Source of the DNA: Symsagittifera roscoffensis
Taxonomy: Eukaryota > Xenacoelomorpha > Acoela > Convolutidae
Assembly: GCF_963678635.1 (NCBI RefSeq)
Contig: NC_087062.1
Span: forward strand, 35,738,052 to 35,802,051
Direction of reading: 5' to 3'
DNA length: 64,000 nt
This document shows positions 45,301 through 57,600 of the stretch, one piece after another (position 1 is the first letter of the stretch; each line of letters starts with the position of its first letter). The notes beneath the pieces were generated by a model that was given only the letters and a program-made list of their open reading frames with translations, did not search any database and was not told the origin of the DNA. Made by a program: the position numbers and the translations under genes.

Positions 45301-46439
45301 TAAAAAGAATTAGTGAAATCAGAGAAAAAAATTTAGAAGTCAGAATTTTGAGTTCCCACGAAAATTAATAAAACCCAATAAAATTTTTGTATTCGCAGGC
45401 TAAATTCTGCAAGCAAATTCAACAATTTTATTTTAACTTTGAGATCAAGAATAACATTTTTAGTAGTTTTTATATAATTGTGTCCTTAACACTTTTGAAA
45501 AGCTTCCGGTTTGTATTAAAATGATGCCAAAACCGTCAAAATAAGTTGTGAGGCAAACTACCTATGAGCTCTTTCTGTAGAACCACTGTTGTTTACGCCT
45601 GGTTGAGAATGACTAGCCTTTTTTCTGGATAGTTTTTGGGCTATATAAAAACACTTAAGTCTCAAGCACTGAGCGCCTACCATACCATAGCGATTCTCCA
45701 ACTTCTGTCTTTTGGTTGAAAAGCCGAGAAATAGTCACTTTAACGCCACTTCCCCAGCACCGCTTCCATCTAAATCAACATCTCGAGTTCTTTTGAAGTT
45801 TTCTTTAAATGCTCTCAGGAAACAAAAGCCTTAGATAGATGCCTAGTTGTGGCTTTATATCTAATTAAAAATCTACATTGTGAATCGAGAAGTTATGTCA
45901 AAACAATTTCACTAACACAATACACAGTGAAAAACTCAGTTAAACAAAGAACACGTAATCTTCCATTCCAATTACAATTTTTATTGCAATCACAAAAAAG
46001 TAACAAAAAAATTGCTGTTTTTCTTTTTTTTTTGTTTGAAACTAGAGAATTGTACCGCCTGTAGTTTGAATGACCTGATGTTGACCGTTCGTAGATTATT
46101 GTCTGGCCATATATCACCAATGAGTCAAAATTTTTAAGCAGGTTGATTAGTTTTAGCTGGACTTTGAGTTGAAACACCGAGTTGAGGTATTTCACCAGTA
46201 ATACCCACGTTTCGACCAACTCGACCCGAATTAGCAATTCCTCATTAGGAGGCAAAATTGTGCACTGGCTAGGCGTACAATTTTGTGTCTGCGTGTTCCT
46301 GGATTTCAGAGATTTTAAACATGCATGTACCTGGATTCGAAGTCGTTAAACATGTTCCAAACTGTATGTGGATTCCAGGAACAAAACTTCCGTGGATTCC
46401 GCGTACAAAAACTTGTAACGTAATTTTTGTCGGCTCATC
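45301..46439. other. Gene-free stretch
   Basis: The 120-codon minus-strand frame at 45893-46255 has no recognisable motif and crosses low-complexity DNA; I do not support it as a gene. Confidence 0.35.
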
Positions 46440-46590
46440 AGTTTTGTTCTGGGTTCTGCAAATGTAAGTGGATTCTGCAAGTTAACGCGGATTCCTTTAC
46501 AATTTGCCAATTCCGCTTACAATTTGCGGAATCCGTTTACAACTTGCGGATCCCACTCACAGTTTGCGGATTCCACTTACAGTGGCAGGT
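46440..46590 (+). repeat. Degenerate ~25-bp minisatellite
   Basis: About six units of 'CGGATTCCGCTTACAATTTG' type. Related 'GTGGATTCC' and 'GCGGATTCCGC' words extend from 46370 to 46790. Confidence 0.7.
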
Positions 46591-47099
46591 TCCAATACTG
46601 CTTAAGTTTGCTACACACATATATTATTCTTTCTTCATGGATTCCGCAAAGTTGAGTGTTTTTTGAGCAATTTTGAGGAAAACAGTGTTTTTGCTATTCA
46701 TACGATGAATTCAAAACAGCAAAGAAGATCAAAAAAGTTGCAATATTGCGGATTCCGCTACTACTCTGGTTTTGGCCTGTTCTGAAATCCGCTTACAATT
46801 CACAAAATGCATAATTTGGCCTCGTATTGTTTGATGGATTCGAACAAAGAAAAAAAATAAGACCGTGTTAGACTCAAACGTTCTATGTTTCGACCAACTC
46901 AAAAGAATGAAAAATATTTTTGTTTGTTTTCGATTCAAACAAGCTACGTTTCGAGCGAGTGAACCCAAAAGGGCTGCGTTTTGAACGACAATAAAAAATG
47001 CGTATTTTTTGACAGACTCCTTCAAATCTGGCCGGGCCGAAATTCCCGACTCATGTTTCAATCAAAATGGGTCGTAAAAATGGGTCGTAAAAATTCATC

Positions 47100-48065
47100 T
47101 TTCCGCAAAAGGCTTGAGTCGCACAAAGTCGCAACATGGGTCGCACAAAATTGAAATATAGCTAATTTGGGTCAGGCAAAGTCGCAATATGGGTCGCTCA
47201 GAGTCGCAACTCGGGTCACGCAAAGTCGCAACATGGGTCGCTCAAACACGCAACATGGTTCGCGCAAAGTCGCAGCATGAGTCACGTATAATAAACTTTC
47301 GAGCAGCGTAAGTAATTGAACTCTTGTCGGATTTTATTGCTGGCGTAATCGTGATACAGATGCAGATTGCAAATTAATCCAGTATATTTGTATTTTTAAT
47401 GTGCAGTTAGCTAGATCAACATATTTGCTGATCATATACAGGACCGCCATGAGAAGGCCTACACATGGTCCCAATTTAAAATATAAGCTAATTTTTTGGG
47501 GCAACAACAAAGTCGTTACTACAAAAACTGAAAGCTAGAAACCATTTAAATCGAAAGTTTTTCCTAGGTCGAATTTGGTCAAATGTTTTTGCTCGGTCGA
47601 AATTGGTCGAAATGTTCTTCCGCGGTTGAACATAGTCGAAACAAAGACAGTTGAATTGCTCAAAGCGTATCGAGCCTCCGTCGAGACTGTCGAAATATAA
47701 ATTGCAAAGCAAAATCGCGCAAAATATTTAGGTCGCGCAAAATCGCAAAATGTTGTTTTTGAGTCGCAATGGTCGCAGCCTACCTTTTTTTTGAGTCGCG
47801 TAACTTCGCAAATAATCTGTTTTGGGTCGCAGCAAGTTGCGCAAATATTTCGGTCGCACAAAGTCGCAGAATACCCATGTTGAGTCGCAATGGTCACAAC
47901 ATACCTTTTTTGGCTCACGCAAAGTCGCAACATATCTTGTTTGGGTCGCGCAAAGTCGCATAAAACTTCTTCGGTCGAGCAAAGTTGCAAATACCCATTT
48001 TGCGTCGCAACATACCCGTTTGGGTCGAAATGGTTGCAACATACACGCTTTGAGTCGCAATGGTC
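47100..48065 (+). repeat. GTCGCA-type degenerate minisatellite, two blocks
   Basis: Blocks 47100-47285 and 47720-48065 consist of variants of GGGTCGCGCAAAGTCGCAAC with spacing of about 22-35 bp. Both strands give long open frames because the repeat rarely makes stops; these (for example 47535-47990 minus) are repeat artefacts. 47286-47719 between them is ordinary AT-rich DNA with 'GGTCGAAATTGGTCGAAA' relatives near 47570-47640. Confidence 0.75.
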
Positions 48066-48829
48066 CCTGACCTCGACCTAGGTGTTTGTATTTTGAATGA
48101 CTTCACCGAAGTAAAGTTATATTCAACTAAGTTTGACAAGCATTTTCACAGACTCTTTGTAAACTGGCTGTTTTGACCGACTTAAACAGTTTTTTATGGT
48201 GTTCGACTCAAGAGGGATTTGAGTAGCTGCAAAAGGGCTTTGGTTCAGCGAACTTGACATAAATTGATAAAAAACGAAACGAATTTCATTTACTGTAATT
48301 GAATCCATTTTGACGAATTGACCCAAAATGATCATGTTTTTAACAAATATACTGAAACAGATTGATAGCTGACTGTATTTTGCCGATTCAAAAGACAAAC
48401 AATAGACAAACAAAGTCAATAGACAAACAATTATATATTCATGGAGCAGCAAACATTTTTTTCCATGAACGAAATGGTCTGGATTTTGACAGTTATTTTT
48501 TTCCAAGAGACAAATACTGCGATTATTCGCGATAGAAAAAACCCAAAATCTCAGAGGTTTTTAGGATTTGATATCTTTTTTCATATAGATTTATGTCAAA
48601 ATTATGACAGAAGACGGCTGAAGGTTTTTTGTGATCGAATAGGTTTCAAAATTATGCTTAATGAAAGGGTTGTTATTGTTACACAAATTTTGATAGCGAT
48701 AATCTAGACAAGGCAACTTTTTAAAATTGGGCATTATTTTTTTTGGTCAAAAATAAGATAATGTGACCAACAGACGGTGTATCTATTCAAAATTTTCTCT
48801 GTTTTTTTGATTATTAGGTCTTGACTGCA
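48066..48829. other. Gene-free stretch
   Basis: Frames of 127 codons (minus, 48123-48506) and 88 codons (plus, 48441-48707) lack recognisable features. Confidence 0.35.
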
Positions 48830-49150
48830 AACGAAGTAGTCGTGGAGATCCTTCTCAGATCCTGAGAGTAGCTTCGCAAGTTGGCCTACTAGACTGACCA
48901 CCGTCGTCCTCTCTACCCTGCAAAGTTTTTCTTTAAGCAGCTTCCAGGCTTTCGTCCCATCGTCCCATCGTCAAGGCCATCTGTTTCCACGCAGTCTTTC
49001 TTAATATACATCAAACTGGTGTTGTTGAGCACCAGTTCCAGGTGGGACCACACATTGTTTCGATTGTTTTTCTTCTGCTGGATCAAAACTGCTTGCTCCT
49101 GCATCTAGGTATCGTAGGTTACCTGCTGATCAGCATTCGGGCTCTCGAGG
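48830..49150 (-). pseudogene. Copia-type Gag (UBN2-like) fragment
   Basis: Minus-strand frame reads a pattern typical of copia Gag: VWSHLELVLNNTSLMYIKK, then DGLDDGT; after a short duplication of 'GATGGGAC' shifts the frame it resumes as KAWKLLKEKL, SLVGQLAKLL and DLHDYFVCSQDL. Such proteins form the particle of Ty1/copia elements. No LTRs or pol were found nearby, so it is a stray relic. Base composition is more GC-rich than the flanks. Confidence 0.6.
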
Positions 49151-50317
49151 AAAATAGGCTCAGCCTCTTACAGATCATCAATGCCAATCACTGTCCTGAA
49201 CAGGCACTTGGTGAGCATCAGAGCGACTAACTTTGTCGACCAAGCAGACAAATCTACAGACTTTTCACTGAAAGCAGCCAGTTTCAAATCCATCGTTGCT
49301 AAAGGCTGCTAGCTAAAAGCTAAAAAGACTGACAAAAAAATTATACAAAAAAGAATTAAAAATCTAGATGCATCAGCTGTTATGATAGAGGTACCATTAG
49401 AGGTAGAGCAACTAGGGTTAGATGCTGGGGATAGATATATCGAATCTGAGATTTGAACTGAGGATGGAGAAGAGGTAGTGACTGTTGGAGAATAAATTGA
49501 GCAAGTGAATATAAATGACATGACACACTAAGCGTCACAAAATTACTAGTTAATGAATTAATGACTAATTAATTCGTTTGTCATCACTACTTAACCTTGT
49601 CTGAGTTTAATGAGTTTTGACTAATTTAATCAGTTTGTCCTCCAAACTGATTCGCTTCAATTAATCTGTCTGACCTTGAGATAATCTGAATTCAACAACT
49701 TCATGCTAGTTGGCTGTCATTTGCCATTTTGATTTTTCGTCAAAAAAACCAGTCAGTGTAGCAAAAACTCTTGTTTTCAGCAAAAACTCTGTGAAAAGCA
49801 GACCGGGGCTTTTAAATCGATCCAGGAAGTCCAGAGCAATCCCTGTAAGGTTTAAGGTTTTGACAGCGTTTTTCCCATAACCAGGCCTAGAGGATCTCCA
49901 GGGATAGATCTTGGGATGTACTTCCATGAACAGGTAATCCAGGATTACAAATCTTGCAAATTTTTTGTAAGCGCTCTCAACCCCCAGTTTATTTTAAAAC
50001 TTTTTTAGAATAATTGCGACCATTTTTTTTTCTGTCTTCAGTTTTCTTGGAGTTTTCTTAACTGTGTGTACCTGTCTTCAAGATTCCTGATACAGCCTTG
50101 CCAAGTTTTCATCTACTTTTTCCATGATTTTTTAAAAACTGTTCAAGATGTAACACAGATCGATTGCTGGTTTTAATAAACTAAATTCAGATGAAATTTG
50201 GATCATTTTTCACTATTTCTTAGTTTTTTTTGTTTTACCCCAAAAATTGAAAAACACGTTCATTGCTATAATGGTGAATAAGGTTTTCAAAAATTCTTCT
50301 TTTGGTCTGAATTTTTG
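49151..50317. other. Gene-free stretch
   Basis: May include further remnants of the copia relic to about 49260. Around 49545-49680 runs of TTAATTAATT, GACTAATT and TGATTCGTTT are repeated. A 73-codon minus frame at 49706-49927 is unrecognised. Confidence 0.4.
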
Positions 50318-50849
50318 TTCCGACTTTCGATAGGAAAGTAACGGAAAATTTGTGCTCGGGGTGGCTTTTTTTTTCTTCAGACAAATTTCGACTTTTTACC
50401 TAGCGATTTTTGACGGAATTTTTTTATATCATTCAAAAGGTATTGTTGTCGTGAGCTTAAATTTGAAAAGATATATCACCTGTGATCATTTTTTGTTAAG
50501 TTATGGGGGTTTAAAGCTTGCCATTTTGGCCAATTTGGGACAACTAACGCGCGATAAATTTTGCGCTATTAACGCGTAAGCGGAGATTTCATCCGTCTTA
50601 GAAATCGTTCCAAATTGGTTAAAAGAAGCTTATTTGCCATAATTGATCTGTTACAAGGAGCGAAATTTATCTTTTTGTACTTAATATGGCGTGTGGGGGG
50701 ATGCTTTTCATTAAAAACTTCAAATTTCAGAAAAAAAAGTTTTCATTTAATTTTATTGCCTTTAATTTTTTTATAGGTTATTACTGCTCCAAAAACATTA
50801 AAAGGCAGTCGAAACATTCAGGGCTTCGCCCTTATACGAGCATCCTTGT
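50318..50849 (+). repeat. Hairpin-ended dispersed repeat, full-length copy
   Basis: Starts TTCCGACTTTCGATAGGAAAG and ends GAGCATCCTTGT, with intact GGGCTTCGCCC hairpin. Well conserved, so the family reaches across the whole window. Confidence 0.75.
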
Positions 50850-50960
50850 TAGTTTGCGTATTCGGCTTGAGAGAGGTCAACCCAGCCTAGATGAACGTTG
50901 TCTAAAGATGCTAAGTTATCAACTTTCTGAAGTCAAAAAGTCTGGGCCGCCATTTAGGTA

Positions 50961-51208
50961 TCCTATTATCATATTGCTTATTGGCAAAAGCTCATATTAA
51001 ATTCAATTTGGTGACTCAATTTGAACTCGACAGACTTAAAAACGAGTGATTCGAAATTAAAATAATTTGAATTGTTAATGACAAAGAACATCATTATCAA
51101 TTCAAATTACTTTGATTTCGGATTACTCATATTTAAGTCTCTTGACTTCGAATTGAAACACCAAATTGAATTTAATATGAGCCTTCGCCAGTAACATGAT
51201 ACTAGGAA
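50961..51208. mobile_element. Fold-back element 2
   Basis: Inverted arms of about 115 bp: left words GCTCATATTAAATTCAATTT, GACTTAAA, AATTTGAATTG and their complements in the right arm. The centre is about 51085. No ORF. Different in sequence from the fold-back at 19641. Confidence 0.8.
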
Positions 51209-51599
51209 AGTCTAAGCAGACTAATCTTTTCAAATAGAGACTAATAATATCTCTTCAACTGCAGTGGTTTGTTTTCTAACGTGTCAGTAAAACATCAACA
51301 AAATGAACATGCTTGTCGAGAGTGTGAAAAAAAAGCAATTAATGAGTCACTGAAAAAAAAAAACAATATAATAGGTTTTAGGGAGTTCAAAATAAAAAGT
51401 TTGAATAAAGTTTTTTAATGAGTTGATTACAGACGAAATTTAAAGCAATTTTAAAAGAAGTTTTCTATTCATTGACAGCTGCTTGAGGCAGATTTGTTGG
51501 CGGTCAACAAGGATCGACTAGGACGGGGTCGAGTAGGAACCGTACATAAATCGACCGGCATAAAACAAAAAAATTGACCATTAAAGTTTGTTTTTCATT

Positions 51600-51716
51600 A
51601 TTCCGATTTTCAAAGAAAATTACGAAATATTTGTGCTCCAGACAAATTTCGACTTTTAGCTATAGCCATTTTTGACAGCCGTTTTAAATTATCTGAAAGG
51701 CATTGTTGTCTTGTTG
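51600..51716 (+). repeat. Hairpin-ended repeat, 5' fragment
   Basis: TTCCGATTTTCAAAGAAAATTACG start, then 'AATATTTGTGCTC' and 'TAGCCATTTTTGACAG'; ends after 'GGCATTGTTGTCTTG'. Confidence 0.55.
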
Positions 51717-51986
51717 AAGTTGTGAAATGTATAGTAATGAAAAGAATAGTTAATTAACATTAATTGCAAAGCAACTGTAAGGCATCAAATCTAAATATTT
51801 CTGCACCTTTCTGTTTTAGCTCGTACCGGACGATAGAGATCGAAAGGTCACGACAGCAGGTCCCCAGACAGAAAGAAACAAACTCATATAGTTTATATTA
51901 TCTCAAACTGGTGCCTATCTCATTCGGGCAACCACAAATAATTTTTAGATCGTAGATGGAAAATATATCAACTCATAATTTTCTTC
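51717..51986. other. Short gene-free spacer before the integrase relic
   Basis: No feature supported. Confidence 0.4.
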
Positions 51987-54224
51987 TCATTTGTATTCGA
52001 TCCGGTGAATCATCACTCCACCCATTTTGTCTACTCCTCTCAGTTGTCGCGTCGATCGGCGCGTTGCCTCCTCGCTCAGCTTCCTTTTGTTACCGACGGT
52101 TTTCGGTGTTTTTGTGTTATCCGTTCCCGACGGTTCGTTCGCCCCGCTCGCTGCAGTTTTCTCGGCTTCGCCCTCGCGCCCCACGACTGCCCATTCGCTC
52201 TCCTCCTCTTCGTCGCTCTCGTCTTCGCTGCTCTCGACTATCCGCTTTTTCTTCGTTTTTCGGTTCTCACTGGTTGTTTGCGCTCTTTTCATTTCCAATT
52301 GGTTCCCTATCGACTTTTCCGCTTGCCTTTTCTGCTCCGTAGGCTTGCTTGGACCCGGGGTGTTAGCGTTGGTCCCCTTCTCAATTCGGCTTTCTTCAGC
52401 CGCCGATCCTAATGAAACACCACTTCGCCTTAGTAACGATCCTTTTTTCTTTTGCACCGTATGTTTTGTCAATTTTTCAATTTTTAATGGTAAACGTTTA
52501 TACCTTCTTGGGTCATTTGGGTCCGTTTTCCCGGTCCTCTGATATACCGTCGTGGTACTTGTTTTATGTCGCTTTAACCACTCTCGTGCCTTAGGTAACT
52601 CTTGTGCCTTGGGGTTCACCTCTTTGACTTTAGAGTCCACGTCAGTTTCAATCAGATTGTTCTCATCCAAAACCCTTGGTGTCTTGCGGTTTTCCGGGGC
52701 GTACACGAGATCGCTACGCTTATCCCAATCGAGATTCAGTTCCACTTCGGATAGACCACTCGCCTTGTCTAAACCAGATAGTTTCTGGTTGATGACATTT
52801 TTCCAATTTAGGTTTTTCAATGGTGGCTTTTTCGTCGAATTTCGAAGGGCGGTTTTTGCTTCCCTACCAAGATAGGCCTCAAATGGCGTTAGCTTAGTTT
52901 TAGAGTGCGACACAAATCGTAGAGCGCTCAGGGCACGGGATATCTTCAATCCAAATTTATAGTTCTTATTTTCCTGGAGATATGTTAGAACGTAGTTATC
53001 GAGCCAATGGTCCTTTCGACCATCCACGTAGCGCGGTGGTCCTTTACCGGAGATTTTATAAGTTCAATTCCCTCATAATTACAGAAGTTTTGTATGTCAT
53101 TCGAGAAGAGACCAGTTGCCTGATCCATACGTAATTTCCTTGGATGCCCATGTGTATTTAGGAATTTTGATACATTTTAGCTTTGTTACTTGAACAGAGT
53201 TAACAGAGTTAAGCCGACGGCCAATGTGAGAACGTATCAACTGCTACTAGTACATATTTCTTCCGACCTCGTACACATATGTGTCCCCCATATCATTTTT
53301 TGGAATGTCTGGTTTAAGGTTTTTACCTGTTTCCAGGCAGCTTTTACAAAATTTGGCTGTGGCCGCAAGGTTCCTATGCATGAGCGGTGTCCAGACGTCC
53401 TTCGCCGCTTCGAACATTTTGTCCCGGCCATGATGGTTGTGATGCAATCGGTTTAACACTGCTGACGACATATCCTTCGGTATGGCCAGCCGACCATCCA
53501 TCCAAAAGCAGTTTTCGCGCACAGCAAAATCATTGAAATGTTGAGCGTAATATTGCCCCAATCTAGTAATAATGTCCTTGGCCCGTGGGTCCTTGTCTCG
53601 TGTTGCGTCGCGGATCGTTTTCAATATCGAGTCCTTTTCCATATTAGCCTCAACTAATTTCAAATTCAGAATCTCAGTATAAACCATTTTCTTAACTACT
53701 CGACTATCAGTAGGCACTATTGAATAAATCCATTTATCACTTTGCACAAGAAGATAAGATAATCCGGGGAACTGATGGGGGAATGAAATAATGGTGTTTA
53801 ACTTTTTCGAATTAGTCTTTTTCGGAATAACCTTATCTGGAGGTATTACTTCTTTATCAGAATCTGAACTTAAACTCGGCGGCTGGTTAACTCTATTTAA
53901 AACTACATTTAGATTTACAATTCCGGAATGAGTGGAGGTATTAACTATAGCAAAAAGTGTTTTCGGATCGCTTTTTCTGGAGACCTCATAGATGACATAT
54001 TTTTCGTGTTTTTTTCTTTCAGATAACAACTTGATTTTACGTACTGAGAACAACGTCTGATTTTCTTGCTTCAGAATTTCTTGCAACGTCTGAATTATCT
54101 TGCTCGATTCTGAATGGCTCGAGCAAAAAAATATTTGCATACGGTTAATGTTCTCACGTTTAATATTAGTAGTATATGAGTGAGCAAGAGTGGGGGGTGC
54201 CTGCGGACCCCCATGTATTAACAT
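51987..54224 (-). pseudogene. Retroviral-type integrase, broken in its core
   Basis: ORF 53247-54224 (ATG start) encodes about 250 residues of unrecognised N-terminal sequence, then YYAQHFNDFAVRENCFWMDG and the integrase zinc-binding region (LHHNHHGRDKMFEAAKDVW, CKSCLETG). The catalytic core is interrupted between 53247 and 53028. ORF 51987-53027 resumes with the end of the core (SKTKLTPFEAYLGR) and a ~270-residue charged tail: acidic (SSEDESDEEEESEW), basic (KKKRIVESS) and RRSTRQLRG. No RT or RNase H precedes it. It may be the integrase of a Polinton-like element whose polymerase lies beyond it on the same strand, or a Ty3/Gypsy fragment. Its ~50% GC contrasts with its surroundings. Confidence 0.7.
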
Positions 54225-54239
54225 AGGCTATAGAGTATC

Positions 54240-54345
54240 CGGTCCGCAGGCTATGTATTAAGATAGGGAATAGATTTCCAGTGTATTGAGGTAGGGAATA
54301 GGTTTCCCATGTATTAAGATGGTAGGTTTCAGATGGTAAGTTTCA
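54240..54345 (+). repeat. Imperfect ~28-bp tandem repeat between integrase and polymerase
   Basis: About three units of the form GTATTAAGATAGGGAATAG plus ATTTCCCAT. The adjoining 54346-54638 is AT-rich without ORF. Confidence 0.6.
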
Positions 54346-54638
54346 GAAAAATTTTTGGCGCCCGATCTTACCATTTTTTAAGATTCTCTACACCAATGCG
54401 ATAGGTTTTAGATTTTTTCATTGTATTAAGATATGATTTTTATTTTGTTTTAAACCATTAGAGTTTAAATTGAAAGTGTCTGAAACTATGCTGAAACCTA
54501 ACTGAAGCTTCAAAGAAGAAATAAAGTTTTTCAGAAAAAAAATTAAATTACTGTAAATTTTTATATTACAGTTGAAAAGTTGAATAACATATAAATCATT
54601 GTATGGTATGAAATTTTTCTACAGTTTATAGAATAAAC

Positions 54639-57600
54639 TTACAAATTCAAGGGTTTAGTATGTATTCCATCATTAAGTACCTCCCTTTTCGGGTAAAAGT
54701 AACTGAGTCCTTTTTTAGTTTGTTCATATGTTCCAACTAAATGGTTGGAGGTTTTGAATCCGCGATTGGTCGACTTCAAATTTACAGCTTCGTCAAGAAT
54801 TCGTCTGTATTTAGACATTGGTCCATCCCCAGTGTCTTCTAGCGTTCTTTTGTTGAGCCCTTTGCTGCTAAATTTGAATTTGTCGCTCTTACTATCATAG
54901 CAGCAATACGTCTTGCTGCACAGGCACAACATTTCAGTACAGCGAAATTCTTCTTTGAATAATCCAGGTTCTCGTTTGTCATGCTTTTTGTGAACAGCGC
55001 AACATGTACGTGGAAATTTTTTTTTATCTGCATCAGCTATAAAGTCATCTCTACAATCATTTCGACGAATAAGTGTCCACTGAGCTTTCTTCTCTGGTAA
55101 TATACAATCGTCCAGGTTATCTTCTGCTACTGCTAGATACAAAGAGTCCGTATCCATCTCCAACTCCTCGAATTTATTCTCATCGCAATACTTGTGGAAG
55201 AAGTTGTAGTATAACTCCAACATTCTAAGTTTGGCGTATTGAAGAATGAAAAAACCTACAATAATTGGTTCTCTATGTTCAATGGTTGACTTCAATAGTT
55301 CTACTTCATATTAGTCCTTTTTCACAATATTCAATCGCTTGAAAAACTTCTCATTTATCGCTTTGTGTGTCTTCTCATCGCCGAGATATTTGGTTATCGT
55401 GTGTCTGGATCTGTCCATAATTTGATAACCGTACGAACTGTTACCGAGAAGCTTCATCGTCTCAGCAACAACTCCAGAATGTGGATTCTCGTCTCCTTCT
55501 CGTCGAGCATCAACAACAGATTGAACAAATTTGTTGAAACATTTCCTAGGTGTGTACTCAACAAATCGATAAATTTTTGTACATTGAAGTCCAAGACTTA
55601 GATAGAAGTTAAGAAGATGTGTGATGATTGTACCATTTTCTAATTTAAAACTGGAAATCAACATTCGTTGTGGGTTTTTCAGCAAATCGTTTTCTTCGGC
55701 ATAGTGTTTCATGTATTCTCCAATATCGTTTCGGGAGACGTCAATGTTTTTGAATATTATAGGAAAATTTGAAAATGTAGGCTTCAACTCGTCAGGAACT
55801 ATTAAATCGCATTGCACATAACCAAAAAGAGATCTGTTCTTTATTTTTTCAAGTAAAGAATCAGTAGACAGAGGTCTTTTGTAAGGAAAATTTGTCTTGA
55901 CATGATTCTTGATTGACGAATCTGTTTTGAAATGCTTCCACCACTCACACTCCCACATTTCCTGAATTTTGTAACCTCTTTCTTTTATGTACTCTCGTCT
56001 CAACTCATCCATTTCTCGCTTCTTATTTCCCCTTTCAATATCTGGTTCTGACAACGATGGACGGGTTTCTTGACATAAGCAGAAATGATAGTAGCAACCC
56101 ATAGCTTCAAATACTGTTTTACAGTGATCACAGTAACCATCAACATGAAAAGAGTCAATTTTTTTCTGCTTCTCGGTTGTGTAAAAACTCTCAATTCTTG
56201 ATAAAAGGACATAAGCATGTTCTCGAAATTTCTTGTTCTGTTATTTATAGCTTTAAACAACGATCAGTTTCAGAGTCATACTCCCATCTTGTATAAAGTC
56301 CGGTTGGCATCTCTTGACACATTGACAATGGATATAATTGGCTAGCGTCAATTCCAACAATTGTCTTACAAATATTTGACGAGTTACGAATATAAGTTTG
56401 ATCGACAACAGCTTTTCTTGTAAAAACTATTGATGGGCCACCAGTCATGTCTTCTCTAATTTTCACACATAAATCTTTATCTCCTTCAAAGAACGGGTAA
56501 AACTTGTGATTTATCGACTTGTGTAAGCAGATATTTGCAAAATTTGGAAGCGTGCATCCCAGTTTCAGCATGTCAATTCCCTTATCATGGTAAAACTCTA
56601 TCATTTTTTGCATAGCTTCAAGAGTAGGAACAACATCTTTGTTGTTGTACCATCATAAGAAGTCTTTGAAAGTAATCATGCTTTGTTGTTCCCAGATGTT
56701 TTTCAAATACGAGTAATTTTCAAAACCTGTTGGTGGAATTGATTGAATACGCAACTTTTTCAGCGCACTTTGTTGATCAAGTCCTCCAGTTTTTGGTAAT
56801 CGTTGAAATCTTTCTCGAGAGGGTTGTGGTTTCTCAGTTTGCTGAAAAAGGTTACATATGGAGGCAACTCCGTACAGTCAAGCTTGTCTGGACTGTCAAA
56901 CCATTCGTAAGGGAAAAAACCTTTGGTCTCACTTGCTTTATAGGCTTTCAGAAACGAATCCAATGTTGTTGCCCCTCCAAGAAATTTCATTATGTCCAAA
57001 AACTGAACATCTCCAAATTTGAATGATATGAAGTCATTTGCTTTTTTAACGACTGTTGGTTCGATTTCTTTATCACATATAAGGTATGGAATCAAATAAG
57101 ATTTGATAAGGTTCAGATCGTATCTGCCGCTATTGAAACCAAACACCGGTAAGGTATTAACATAACGCTCTAAATGCTGTTTCAAGTCGATCAACTGATT
57201 TTTTTGAATTCTCAAGAATTGTGTTGACATGTCATCTTCGTCGCCATCCTCAACACATTCATCTTCATAATCGAAGACTTCTAGTCTTTTAGTTAAAGTT
57301 CTAGCATTAAGCTTATCAAAGATCTTTTTGACTCGATCATTGACAGTGTTTTCGATTTCTTGAAACTTGGTTCTCATTTGTAGTTTACTTTTTTCAGCCA
57401 GAAGTTCCAAGCTGGAAACAAAAGCAATTATTAGAAGTTCTGGATCTTTTTCACACAAGAAAATTGGACCATCTTGCAGGTTTGAAGATATTGATACGGA
57501 AATAGGGACATGTTTTCCAATCCAAGTAGTTGTTTCAGTTGCTTTCAGTTCTTCTGTGGGAACACAAATCGATTCGAAATCAAAAACTGCAACATTGCTA

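Noticed and set aside
45893-46255. 120-codon minus-strand ORF
   Set aside because: No motif, crosses low-complexity DNA, no splice or promoter context.
47535-48139. Overlapping ORFs on both strands
   Set aside because: Arise from the GTCGCA minisatellite, which seldom contains stops.
52005-52875. Plus-strand ORFs of 107-171 codons
   Set aside because: Antisense to the integrase tail; Ser/Leu/Arg-rich shadow frames of a GC-richer gene.
54342-54375. Possible primer-binding site around GGCGCCCGATCTTACCA
   Set aside because: No LTR pair could be found around it, and the GGCGCC core is palindromic, so strand and role cannot be decided.
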